From assembly GCF_000526935.1 (NCBI RefSeq), contig NZ_JAHA01000019.1:1-64000 (forward strand): a DNA stretch of 64,000 bases, read 5' to 3'. Below the pieces are notes generated by a model, which saw nothing but the letters and a program-made list of their open reading frames with translations, did not search any database and was not told where the DNA came from. The stretch is from Butyrivibrio sp. FCS014 (GTDB lineage: Bacteria; Bacillota; Clostridia; Lachnospirales; Lachnospiraceae). Numbering within the stretch: position 1 is the first letter of the stretch; each line of letters opens with the position of its first letter. Below, one piece after another: positions 54,701 to 62,046 of this stretch. The translations under genes were made by a program, and so were the position numbers.

Positions 54701-57700
54701 TCATTAAGAACATGGATGCTGTTAGGGACGCTAAGATCGGTGGTTGTGAAAGGAATATATCCTCTTGTTGCTCCGCCGTACTCATCCAGCATTACGCACC
54801 ATTCATCCCTATCATTGAACTTGAACATGGTGCCACCCTCGTAATTTCCTCTGAAAGACTCAATGCAGCCTTCTGCTGTGTTTGCAATGTAGCTGTAGTT
54901 ATTGCCAACCACGTTAAAGGTCAGGTTACCTATTGTCTTAGTGGTCACCTCATCGCCATAGGAGCGAAGCTTGCCGCTGGCCTTATCAAGTCTTACGTAC
55001 ATTCCGTCTTCTATCTTGGTAAGTCTGTAGTAATCGTCTCCAACCTTCAGCATGGAAGTATCGATATTGCTTCCGAAGTTATTGAAGAGCTCAGGCTCTG
55101 TAAAGTTGTAGAAGTCTCTTGTTCTTGAAACAAAGGTATACTGTCTTGCATAGTTGTCAGCTGCGATCTTGCTGGCCCAGAATACAAGGTACTCTCCTGT
55201 TGCCTCATCATAGATTGCTTCAGGAGCCCATGCACATCCGCCGCCGATGGAACCTGCTACATCAACATTTCTTTCGTTGGTCCAGTTCACAAGGTCTGTG
55301 GACTCCCAGATTGTAAGAGCTGTGCTGCCCTGAGTTGAAAGTCTGTCCCAGGGAATGTTATTGCCGTACTTGTAGATATCCTGATCTGTTGCAAGAAGGA
55401 AGAATCTGTCTCCCTCAGCGCTTCTTATGATATAAGGATCTCTTGTTGCTTTGTCACTTACGTCTGACTTAAGTACTGCCTCGTTGCCGTTAAGAGCTGT
55501 CCAGTTAAGACCGTCGTCGCTTATACCGTAAAAAATATCCTGCTCACCCTTTTCTCCGGGAATTTCCTTGAAGTGTGCATAGAGATATCCAACGTAAGCT
55601 TCATCAGCATTTTCTTTTGCAAGAACAGTGACTTCAAATTCCCTGGAAAGAGAAACACCGTCAATAGTTCCGGTAACGGTAAGTGTTACCTTCTCGTTCT
55701 TGCTGCCTCTTGTAACAACGCCTGCAGGGATGTCATAATAGCCATCCTGCTCTTTGTCTTTGGAAGTGATCACTTCTTCGTTGTCAGACTTCCAGGACAG
55801 CTCTGCCTCTCCGGAAACTGAAGGAAGTGTGATGTTTCCTCTAATGGCATCTGCTCCGGGGATTACAAGCTCATCCAGGATCTTTTTGAGGTCTTCCTTG
55901 ATCTTGGCATCTCCCAGGATAACAGTACAGGTAACTGAGAGATCTGCATCTCCAAGGTTCTCCACTTCTTCGGGAAGAGTTACTGCTCCCTCTACCTCAA
56001 TGGATTTACCCTTAAAATCAGTGTCTTTTACGTTATTCCAGGTTACAGATGCAGTATGGTCGCCTTTACTTGTTGCTACTGTTACTTCTGTGGGAAGTGC
56101 CGCATTTACATCTTCAGCGTCCGCATCGTCCGAAACCTTTATATCATCGGGATTTACTGCTTCGATGAAGTTTGCCACATCCACCGCTCCTGAAGGGAGT
56201 CTCTGGGGTGTAATGGTGGGTCCCATTACCTCAAGAACAGTCTCGCCGTTGGCGTCCTTGGTGAAGTGTATCCTGTCTATGCACAGCTGCCTTGGCTCAG
56301 TGCTGTTAAGATCATGGTGGCTGTGATAAACAATGAACAGCTCAGTTCCGTCGGGAGATACTGTGATGCCGTGATGTCCCGTACCGTGAACTGTCGAATT
56401 GGATTTCATTATGGGGTTATAATCGTATTTCTTAAAGTCACCAAGAGGTGAATCAGACACAGCAAAGGCTGAACCGTAGTGGATGCTCTGGAAATGAGCT
56501 CCTGAATAGGTGAGGTAATACTTGCCCTCATAAGTCAGCATGAAGGGTCCCTCATTGATGTTGCCCATATCCTGATCCCAGCCCTGGTTAGCTGCAACGA
56601 TCTGCTTTAAGGTATCTTTTTTGATGGTCTTCATGTCATCTGAAAGCTCAGCGCCCCAGATAACATTTCCGCCTGTGAAGCGAACATAATAGATGTAATA
56701 TTTCCCTGAAGCTTCATCATAGAAAATATGTGCATCTATATTCTTCTCAGTTTGGTCCATGGGCTCTTTAACTTCCTGAGTGAAAGGTCCCAGAGGAGAA
56801 TCACTTGTTGCTACACAGATCTGCTCATTTGCCACATAGTACATGTAGAAGGTTCCGTCTTTTTCGATAAGGTCGGGAGCCCAGAATCCGGTTGTACCCC
56901 AGCAGTCTTCTTTGCTGAGTGCATAGCCCTGATCTGTCCAGTGAACAAGATCCGTAGATGTGTAAACCTTTATTCCATGGGTGTCGTCTCCGGCATTGGT
57001 GGGATAAAGGAAATAAGTTCCGTTGTGATACAGAACATCGGGATCTGCGCAGTGATTCAGAAGAGGATTTGTATAGCTGTCATATAAAGCTTCCTCGTCA
57101 TACTCACTTACCGCAAGATTTTTAAAGCTTGAATGAGAAAGCCAGTTCCTCATTCCGATTCCGCCGCTAGCGTGAGTTGTATCGTTGATATAGAGCTTGG
57201 CGTAATTCTCACCGTTATAATCCGCATAGCAGGTAATATGAGAACCGCTGGCAACTACGGTAAGATGATAGCTTTTGCCATACTCAACCTTCATCTTCTT
57301 GGTAGCTATCTCATACCAGTTGTTTCCGGAGCATCGTCCAAGGATCATCTCCTGTCCTTTGGCGTTGATTCCAAGATAATATCCGAAATACCCGTCGTTT
57401 TGGCGATCGGCACCTTTTGATGCACGGAAAAGGATTCCGCCCTGGGCACTGGATTTATCGGAAAGATCCGCCTGTCTTTCTACGGTTACATCTGCTTCCA
57501 GCACAAAGTTGTCAAAGTCCTGTCTCTTAGAGATTGCCTTGTTTCCATGACCGCCGTCGATCCTTACCACATCATCTGATGCAGACCAGGTTCCCTGTGC
57601 AGGACCTGTGTAAAGATCGAACTGTGACAGATCATTCATGTCTACTGCCCAGAGAAGATCTCCTCTTCCGGGAACAGCTGTCTGTCTTGGATCTGTCGCA

Positions 57701-58089
57701 GGTGCGCTCTTTGCAGTTACAAAAAATTCTTCTGATTCTTCCTCGAGTTCCTCCTCAGGTTCTTCCTTATCGAGTTCTTCCTCGACTTCCTCCTCGGGCT
57801 CTTCCTCGTCTTCCGGGATCTCGCCTTTAGCAGCCTTATCTTTTTCTTCTTCAGGCTTTTCCTCATCTTCATTTACGATATTGGAACTTTTCTCTTTTCC
57901 GGCTTCTAAATCCTCTGAATTAGCAGCGCCGTTTCCGGCCGAACCTTCGTCCGTCTGATCATTCTCAGCTTCAGTCGGAGCATCATTTACCGGCATTTCT
58001 TCAGCCGCATAGGCAACCTGTGAGCCTATGGTCTGCAAACCCAAAGCTGCGGCCAGAGCCAGTGCATAGAACCTACTGTTCTTTTTCAA
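51715..58089 (-). CDS. secreted multidomain GH43 arabinanase/arabinofuranosidase-like protein, 2124 residues
   Basis: Order of parts: signal peptide (1-29); Glu-rich stretch (35-122); concanavalin-like domain (145-330). GH43 module 1 is about 341-630, with acidic sites in H-C-A-D-P (D349), N-I-D-A-H (D452) and N-I-N-E-G-P (E513). Two Ig-like domains follow (660-725, 728-823), then a GH43-like propeller 2 (831-1160, T-R-D-P-Y, N-I-D-T-S, N-Y-E-G-G), a LamG domain (1175-1365) and a CBM6/35-like domain (1377-1508). Module 3 is about 1600-1890 (G-A-D-P-F D1608, A-I-D-Q D1717, T-I-N-E-G-P E1779). Last are a CBM6/35-like domain (1910-2042), a Pro/Glu/Asp linker and a cationic tail (2090-2124). Probably hydrolyses arabinan-type side chains at the cell surface. 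The start is TTG 58089 with a GGGGG box. No LPxTG or SLH domain is seen. Confidence 0.88.
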   Translation of the reverse strand: MKKNSRFYALALAAALGLQTIGSQVAYAAEEMPVNDAPTEAENDQTDEGSAGNGAANSEDLEAGKEKSSNIVNEDEEKPEEEKDKAAKGEIPEDEEEPEEEVEEELDKEEPEEELEEESEEFFVTAKSAPATDPRQTAVPGRGDLLWAVDMNDLSQFDLYTGPAQGTWSASDDVVRIDGGHGNKAISKRQDFDNFVLEADVTVERQADLSDKSSAQGGILFRASKGADRQNDGYFGYYLGINAKGQEMILGRCSGNNWYEIATKKMKVEYGKSYHLTVVASGSHITCYADYNGENYAKLYINDTTHASGGIGMRNWLSHSSFKNLAVSEYDEEALYDSYTNPLLNHCADPDVLYHNGTYFLYPTNAGDDTHGIKVYTSTDLVHWTDQGYALSKEDCWGTTGFWAPDLIEKDGTFYMYYVANEQICVATSDSPLGPFTQEVKEPMDQTEKNIDAHIFYDEASGKYYIYYVRFTGGNVIWGAELSDDMKTIKKDTLKQIVAANQGWDQDMGNINEGPFMLTYEGKYYLTYSGAHFQSIHYGSAFAVSDSPLGDFKKYDYNPIMKSNSTVHGTGHHGITVSPDGTELFIVYHSHHDLNSTEPRQLCIDRIHFTKDANGETVLEVMGPTITPQRLPSGAVDVANFIEAVNPDDIKVSDDADAEDVNAALPTEVTVATSKGDHTASVTWNNVKDTDFKGKSIEVEGAVTLPEEVENLGDADLSVTCTVILGDAKIKEDLKKILDELVIPGADAIRGNITLPSVSGEAELSWKSDNEEVITSKDKEQDGYYDIPAGVVTRGSKNEKVTLTVTGTIDGVSLSREFEVTVLAKENADEAYVGYLYAHFKEIPGEKGEQDIFYGISDDGLNWTALNGNEAVLKSDVSDKATRDPYIIRSAEGDRFFLLATDQDIYKYGNNIPWDRLSTQGSTALTIWESTDLVNWTNERNVDVAGSIGGGCAWAPEAIYDEATGEYLVFWASKIAADNYARQYTFVSRTRDFYNFTEPELFNNFGSNIDTSMLKVGDDYYRLTKIEDGMYVRLDKASGKLRSYGDEVTTKTIGNLTFNVVGNNYSYIANTAEGCIESFRGNYEGGTMFKFNDRDEWCVMLDEYGGATRGYIPFTTTDLSVPNSIHVLNEDEYTAQEGCKHGVILPVTATEYERLVEAYGVAEGSFAKLDRQAEPVAEYDFENVDGTKAVSKGEDLGLNLLGGAVLKDEANGKALYLDGSDEAYAAFGKGSFDGAKELTISLDVKALSADSESMVLGLGGSSDKYLFVRVTDDETAAGNTARGTKGVKSVRSASYGNNGRWIHLDLTVNDHVIAFYADGLYLGSVKNRNLSELGRDLDMFLGRSLTGGRNFKGYIDNLKIYNRALTMDEIGAKEITAITVKIEAESGTVTGKARVTQRGDASGGYKVGYIDDTSSVVTMKINAPADGTYRVDIAADGDKGAFPNTSHRYWVNGDEASAKVVEYTKATVWDVWSLYSVYVDLKEGENTFSVSHSGRDNSFAELDYILFHTMEEPEYEIMIGDTALEGFSRDKKVYTVEGDLENLPAVSVKFEDGANESFKAQVTQATAERPESYVTVYNTDDPSYVQKYTVRFNSTDTFESMIVNYGADPFVTYHDGYYYYVRMGRNDTGIWVTKSAELSRIGEVEPVCVYMPSGDQPTRELWAPELHFIDGKWYIYYTAGAGADHRMMVLESVTDDAQGEYVFKGKMSPETDRWAIDQTVLELDGQLYAIWSGWDGFVDGEQRLYIAKMDSPTTISGDRVELSRPEFAWEVNEHPTINEGPEIAVAPDGTVNIVYSASGSWSDTYCLGCLTLKKGADPMEKSSWIKATKPVFEKNDSTTFSTGHACFVKSPDGKEDYLVYHATVYAGGGWNGRGVRVQRSYWNEDGTPFLGTAAEYTDMIKTPSGTKKASYVRLEAEDAVLSGLGATQTYNSSADACVYGFDDESKTAEFTFDVAQAGEYMLYLGASANVNGAALKAIVNGQEYEKAVYNFNANSGNRLCVDNWFGYELKVALNEGSNTVIVTGVSGKETAALDYIEYCDYESATAPNPEPPVIEEPEEPENPEDPEEPDTPDEPDTPDEPDKPEAPKVPVEKVVQAITAVVKTVVKTVARVVTSIIKKILKWF

Positions 58090-58167
58090 AATTCTTTCCC
58101 CCTTTACTTTTTTTCAATATCTTCTCTTGTTCTAAGAAGGCTCTTTTACCGGCTAAAATCCCCATAA

Positions 58168-58227
58168 AAATACAGCCGGAAAGCCCCCACGATTGATATT
58201 CTATCATCGGGTTTTCCGACTGTATTT
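58168..58227 (-). promoter_or_regulatory. long hairpin in the leader of the GH43 gene (possible attenuator)
   Basis: A 60-nt imperfect hairpin: outer arms AAATACAG and CTGTATTT are perfect, the CGGAAA part has one mismatch, and the inner part (CCCGATGATA-GAA-TATC-ATCG-GGG) also pairs. On the minus strand TTTTTAT follows. It is about 80 nt before the GH43 start, so it could terminate transcription early or stabilise the leader. I recognise no riboswitch class. Confidence 0.55.
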
Positions 58228-58524
58228 ATAATATTTGAGCTTGTTTTTATAGATTTTTGACCGGCTTATAATTATCGCCCTATTTACAAAAGTGTTCTAT
58301 TGTACAAATGAGAATTGTTTTTTTCTTGTGTTGGAAGTGATTAGGCGCTGTATGCCGAGGGATATGTGAATTGAGTCCTCTCCGACGCAAAGCATTCTAC
58401 AAGCTGATTGAGTCGGTAAAATATCCCAAAAACTTGACGCTATATCGACAAATAGCCTGTTTGAGCACTTAATTATCGTGATAGCGTTTGTGTTTCGTGA
58501 ATTCTTTACATTATTTCGCAAATA
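58228..58524. other. AT-rich intergenic stretch, nothing recognised
   Basis: About 300 bases with no convincing gene. Open frames here are short and lack ribosome sites. A CCGACGCA copy occurs at 58382-58389, matching the hairpin arms at 58528-58562. A promoter for the GH43 gene should lie here; TATTAT/TATAAAT strings near 58225-58235 are candidates, but no good -35 box accompanies them. Confidence 0.4.
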
Positions 58525-58698
58525 TCACCGACGCAAAACTCCATAACAGACAAATGCGTCGGAAGTGCCGTTGCCGAAATCATCGAAATCTTGTAAGTCC
58601 TCAGCATATATCCAATTACGCAATCTGAGAATCAGTCTATACCAGCCATAATTATTATCAACACAAATGTAAAAAGGAATATATTTATTTGATACCGA
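58525..58698 (-). other. open frame directly after surE, possible small ORF or gene remnant
   Basis: In frame with surE and immediately after its TAA, 57 sense codons run to a TGA at 58527-58525. The encoded peptide (Y-I-C-V-D-N-N-Y-G-W-Y-R-L-I-L, then N-W-I-Y-A-E-D-L-Q-D-F-D-D-F) looks protein-like in composition, but there is no ATG and no ribosome site; an in-frame TTG is the only option. It may be a remnant or chance. I do not recognise it. Confidence 0.25.
58528..58562. repeat. inverted repeat CCGACGCA ... TGCGTCGG
   Basis: Perfect 8-bp arms (58528-58535 and 58555-58562) with a 19-nt loop, overlapping the end of the small open frame after surE. A third copy of CCGACGCA lies at 58382-58389. 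Function is unknown; it could be a weak terminator for surE, although no T-run follows. Confidence 0.5.
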
Positions 58699-59418
58699 TT
58701 AGCTTATGTTCCTTACAACGCCTACGGATACGTGATTTGAAAGGATGGCACCGTAGTCTGTTCCCTCATCTTTCTTGGGGTTGTATACTCCGTCTACGCT
58801 CACCAGCATGCCTCCGTCGGGAAGCTTTTCATCAACCTTGTATCTGTCGTCAAAAAAGGACATTCTCGAAACCTTCCTGTCCCAAAGTACGCCCTTGCAC
58901 TCAGCGAGGGTGCATCCCGGGAAGTTCACATTCCATACCTGTCCGGGAACATACTCCTTATCGATGAGTTCTCCCAATATCTCCACAAGATATCTGTCCG
59001 TCACCTCATGTTCGTCTCCAAAGTGCTCAGAAAAAGCAATGGCAGGAATACCCTGAAACTCTGCTTCAAAGGCAGCTCCAAGGGTTGCGGAATACTGAAT
59101 ATCCGCAGCCACATTGTAGCCGTAGTTGATACCCGTAAGAACCACATCGGGAAACTTTGGCATAACATTAAGCTTACCCACTCTTATGCAATCCGCAGGC
59201 GTGCCCGTACAGGAAAAGCCATGTACACCTGGAATACCCATATCGTAGGGATGAACCTCAAAGGACTTTCTTAATGTGATGCTGTGAGATGCGGCGCTTC
59301 TCTGATCGTGAGGCGCCACAACCCATACCTCTCCGAATTTACTTGCCGCAAAGGCAAGTCTTCTTATTCCGTCTGCATCTATTCCATCATCGTTGGTTAT
59401 AAGAATGTTTCTGCTCAT
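58699..59418 (-). CDS. surE: 5'/3'-nucleotidase SurE
   Basis: Metal-dependent phosphatase acting on nucleoside monophosphates, linked to stationary-phase survival. 239 residues with the metal-binding start I-L-I-T-N-D-D-G-I-D-A-D-G (D10, D11), then A-P-H-D-Q-R-S-A-A-S-H-S, C-T-G-T-P-A-D-C and L-T-G-I-N-Y-G-Y-N-V. It shares one base with the stop codon of the upstream lipoprotein gene, implying coupled translation. Confidence 0.94.
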   Translation of the reverse strand: MSRNILITNDDGIDADGIRRLAFAASKFGEVWVVAPHDQRSAASHSITLRKSFEVHPYDMGIPGVHGFSCTGTPADCIRVGKLNVMPKFPDVVLTGINYGYNVAADIQYSATLGAAFEAEFQGIPAIAFSEHFGDEHEVTDRYLVEILGELIDKEYVPGQVWNVNFPGCTLAECKGVLWDRKVSRMSFFDDRYKVDEKLPDGGMLVSVDGVYNPKKDEGTDYGAILSNHVSVGVVRNIS

Positions 59419-61109
59419 TATTTTTCCTTTATCTTAAATTCATAGCCTGTATTGTAGCATGCAACATAGAGTGTATCATCCACTGCCTTGATGAATTCAG
59501 GCGCAGAGTTTACGGGAATTGTTTCAATTCTCTCTCCTGTGTATCTGTCCAGTATATAAAGATAATCAGGCTCCGCGGTAAATCCGTAGCCGCAGATAAT
59601 ACAGTCATCTATGACCTCAAAGGTCTCTGCATTTGCAGTCTGAGGCTCCGATCTGAAGGCGAGCTGTCCGGATTCAACATTTATTCCTACGATATAACTT
59701 GAGTCCGGCTCTTCCGACGCATATCCGTTCATGCTCAGCTCAACGTACAGCATGTCATCAACAAGCCTTGCCCATCTGATATACTGAGTTTCTGCAGAGT
59801 ACTTATCAGATTCCTCATCAGGTCCGTTTGCCAGAGTATAGAGATCAAAATCATAGAGTTTCTCGGAACTTGCTGCGTCATAGATTTCCAATCCCGTATA
59901 CATATAATCATATTCCACAGATGCGTCGGGAACATACCTGTAAGTTCCATCCTCATAGGGGAATTCTTTTCTGGGGATGTTATTATCATCACACCATACA
60001 GAGATGTCGATCCAGTCTGTCTTATCTTCCTTGGTCTTTTCCAGGGTAACATACTGAGGGTTCTCTTTACTGTAGCTATAGTTGGTAAAGCCTTCCCAGC
60101 AGGGATTTGCTATAGTTGCAGAGCCTTCATATACGGGTTCCTCGGGCCCTACCTCAGTAATCTCCGGATCTTCCTCATATTTTACATACCTATCTGCATC
60201 AAATTTCTCCGCAATCTTAAATGCATCAAGTACCAGCCCGGGATACTCGGAATCAGGGAAATTCATCTCAAGGTACCCTGTTGCATAGGAAGCAACATCG
60301 TAGGGTGAAAAGTAAATCCAAAGCCCATCCGGAAGAACAGCCCAGTTGAACCTGTCCTCAATAAGTTTCTGTTCAAAAGTATCGATCTCTTCGTTGGTCT
60401 CATAGTCAAATCCGATGTCGTAGGACTTAAATTCCTCCTCGCACTCGGGGTATGTATCGTATAGTCTTTGCCAAAACATCTGTGAAGTCTCAGCTCCGGG
60501 TTTAGCGGTTATCACATCCGTCAAAGGCACAGTGTTTCCGGTTACAGGATCAAAGTTATAATATTCTGTACTGTGAAAGGGATGAGCGCCGCCGGAAAAT
60601 TCATAATTAGACACCGCAAAGGTAAAGAGCCTGTCATCCGCTCTTACAATGTTTACGGTTTTCTCAACAGTATAAGCCCCGTCGGTAGCATAATTATCAA
60701 TAAGCTTAAAGTGCCCGTAGGCTTTTACCGTTCCTTCAGTTTCCTCTTTCCAGCTGGCGTTATATCTCTCTAAAGTATCACGAAGCTTGGGGAATTTTGC
60801 AGAAAATTCATCCGTGAAATAAAACTCGGGATATTTGCCGGTGCAGATCACATCTCCTTCGCTTACGCAATGAATATTGTGATTTATAATAGTGATCTGT
60901 CCCTCCGAATTCTCTTCACTTTTTTCGTTATTTTCCTCATTTGTCTCAGGGAAAAGAGCCTCCGTCAGCGTAGACTCTACTGAAGAAGCAGCGTTTTCTT
61001 CACTGTCTTCTTTTTTGAAACTGCAACCTGAAATTACAGAAACGCATAGTGCAGAAACAAGCGCCATTGTAAGCGCCTTTTTAAAATAAAACATACATTT
61101 TCTTTTCAT
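59418..61109 (-). CDS. lipoprotein with DUF3298-like domain and C-terminal repeat domain
   Basis: 563 residues from the ATG at 61109, which has an AGGAG box. A signal with lipobox (S-V-I-S-G-C-S, Cys about 28) and a Glu/Ser-rich linker are followed by a domain with G-G-A-H-P-F-H-S-T-E-Y-Y-N-F-D-P. That domain is characteristic of DUF3298/RsiV-like proteins, which occur in lysozyme-sensing anti-sigma factors and PdaC-type deacetylases. No deacetylase domain is visible. The C-terminal half has beta-rich repeats with Y-D-A-A-S-S-E-K-L-Y-D and D-D-T-L-Y-V, like a propeller. It should be anchored outside the membrane. It overlaps surE by one base. Function unknown. Confidence 0.7.
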   Translation of the reverse strand: MKRKCMFYFKKALTMALVSALCVSVISGCSFKKEDSEENAASSVESTLTEALFPETNEENNEKSEENSEGQITIINHNIHCVSEGDVICTGKYPEFYFTDEFSAKFPKLRDTLERYNASWKEETEGTVKAYGHFKLIDNYATDGAYTVEKTVNIVRADDRLFTFAVSNYEFSGGAHPFHSTEYYNFDPVTGNTVPLTDVITAKPGAETSQMFWQRLYDTYPECEEEFKSYDIGFDYETNEEIDTFEQKLIEDRFNWAVLPDGLWIYFSPYDVASYATGYLEMNFPDSEYPGLVLDAFKIAEKFDADRYVKYEEDPEITEVGPEEPVYEGSATIANPCWEGFTNYSYSKENPQYVTLEKTKEDKTDWIDISVWCDDNNIPRKEFPYEDGTYRYVPDASVEYDYMYTGLEIYDAASSEKLYDFDLYTLANGPDEESDKYSAETQYIRWARLVDDMLYVELSMNGYASEEPDSSYIVGINVESGQLAFRSEPQTANAETFEVIDDCIICGYGFTAEPDYLYILDRYTGERIETIPVNSAPEFIKAVDDTLYVACYNTGYEFKIKEK

Positions 61110-61183
61110 AACCACTCCTCTTTACAGGCAATCGCCCTATTTACGCAAAAAAAGCCTGTCACCCAATTTTACAAAAACATATC

Positions 61184-61212
61184 TTGTATTACAAGGACAA
61201 ATACAGTATTAT
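61184..61212 (+). promoter_or_regulatory. sigma-A promoter of folT
   Basis: TTGTAT (61184-61189), 17-nt spacer, TATTAT (61207-61212) on the plus strand. The THF riboswitch begins about 15 nt after the expected start of transcription. Confidence 0.7.
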
Positions 61213-61234
61213 GAATTCGTAAAAAATAACAAAC

Positions 61235-61331
61235 GCAGAGTAGACATTAAAGCGTTAAGTGCCCGGTGAACAGGGAGTTGTCACTGGGACGAAGGGTCTT
61301 TTCCCGCGGTTTTAGTGTCGCATCCCGCTGC
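61235..61331 (+). promoter_or_regulatory. tetrahydrofolate (THF) riboswitch
   Basis: The folT-type THF motif: closing stem GCAG (61235-61238) with CTGC (61328-61331), then GAGTAGA, AGCGTTAAGTG, GGTGAACAGGGAGTTGTCAC, GGGACGAAGGG, CCCGCGGT and GTCGCATCCCGC, in the published order. Downstream, GTCCTCC (about 61350-61356) lies in an ACATCG/CGATGT stem and could pair with the AAGGAGG site before folT, so control of translation is likely. Confidence 0.92.
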
Positions 61332-61391
61332 TACATCGCCTGTGAGTATGTCCTCCGATGTGGTTAAAGGAACTGCAAAGGAGGTGTTTTT

Positions 61392-61958
61392 ATGTCTAAT
61401 AACAATTCTTTGTACCGGAAATCCAACGTATCTTCTCTTTCAAGGCTTAAGGAGACAAAGGTTCTGACCTTCTGCGGAATGATGGGCGCCCTGGCTGTCA
61501 TCCTGGGCTATGTTGCCACAATCAAGGTAGGTCAGTTCATCAGGATCGGCTTTTCCAATCTTCCCAACCAGATAGTTGATTATCTGTTCGGACCCTGGAT
61601 CGGAGCTATCTTCGGTGGAGCAATGGATGTTATCAAGTGGTTTGCCTCAGGTGATGGCAATTTCTTCCCCGGTTTTACCGTAACTGCCATGCTTGGAGCC
61701 GTGATCTTCGGTATTTTCCTTTACAACAAGCCTCTTAGTGTTAAGAACGTTGTCATTTCTCAGCTTGTTCAGAAGATCATCTGTAACCTTGTTCTAAACA
61801 CTCTATGGCTCAATCTTCTTTATGGCCAGGCAATCGCAGCAATCCTTCCAGGAAGGATCATATCCAACGCTGTAATGCTTCCCATCGACTGCTTTATCAT
61901 GTATGCAGTACTGAAGGTTGTCAGCAAGGTGGTTAAGCCCTACTTCGATGCGAAGTAA
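61392..61958 (+). CDS. folT: folate ECF transporter S component FolT
   Basis: Membrane substrate-binding subunit of an energy-coupling factor importer for folates. 188 residues with about six helices. A soluble Ser/Lys-rich start precedes T-K-V-L-T-F-C-G-M-M-G-A-L, followed by G-F-S-N-L-P-N-Q-I-V-D-Y-L-F-G-P and G-A-I-F-G-G-A-M-D. The AAGGAGGTG site is nearly perfect. The EcfAAT energising module is not in the window. It is the only plus-strand gene, convergent with folC across a shared terminator. Confidence 0.93.
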   Translation: MSNNNSLYRKSNVSSLSRLKETKVLTFCGMMGALAVILGYVATIKVGQFIRIGFSNLPNQIVDYLFGPWIGAIFGGAMDVIKWFASGDGNFFPGFTVTAMLGAVIFGIFLYNKPLSVKNVVISQLVQKIICNLVLNTLWLNLLYGQAIAAILPGRIISNAVMLPIDCFIMYAVLKVVSKVVKPYFDAK

Positions 61959-61977
61959 ATATTGGTAAATAACGATA

Positions 61978-62016
61978 AAAGAGCCATGTATCATTCCCTG
62001 TGATACATGGCTCTTT
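61978..62016. terminator. bidirectional terminator between folT and folC
   Basis: Perfect 16-bp arms (AAAGAGCCATGTATCA and its complement) with a 7-nt loop; T-rich runs follow on both strands (TTTCTTTTGG rightwards, TTTTATCG leftwards). It lies between convergent genes. Confidence 0.88.
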
Positions 62017-62046
62017 CTTTTGGTTTCATTTCTATTGATCCCGCGT

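Noticed and set aside
58168-58227. A cyclic di-GMP (GEMM) riboswitch before the GH43 gene
   Set aside because: The conserved GEMM core strings are absent; only a simple long hairpin is seen.
58255-58280. Plus-strand TTGACC and TATAAT boxes
   Set aside because: The spacing is under 10 nt and no gene follows on the plus strand.
58297-58521. Minus-strand 74-codon frame between surE and the GH43 gene
   Set aside because: Basic, low-similarity composition with no ribosome site or family motif; treated as non-coding.
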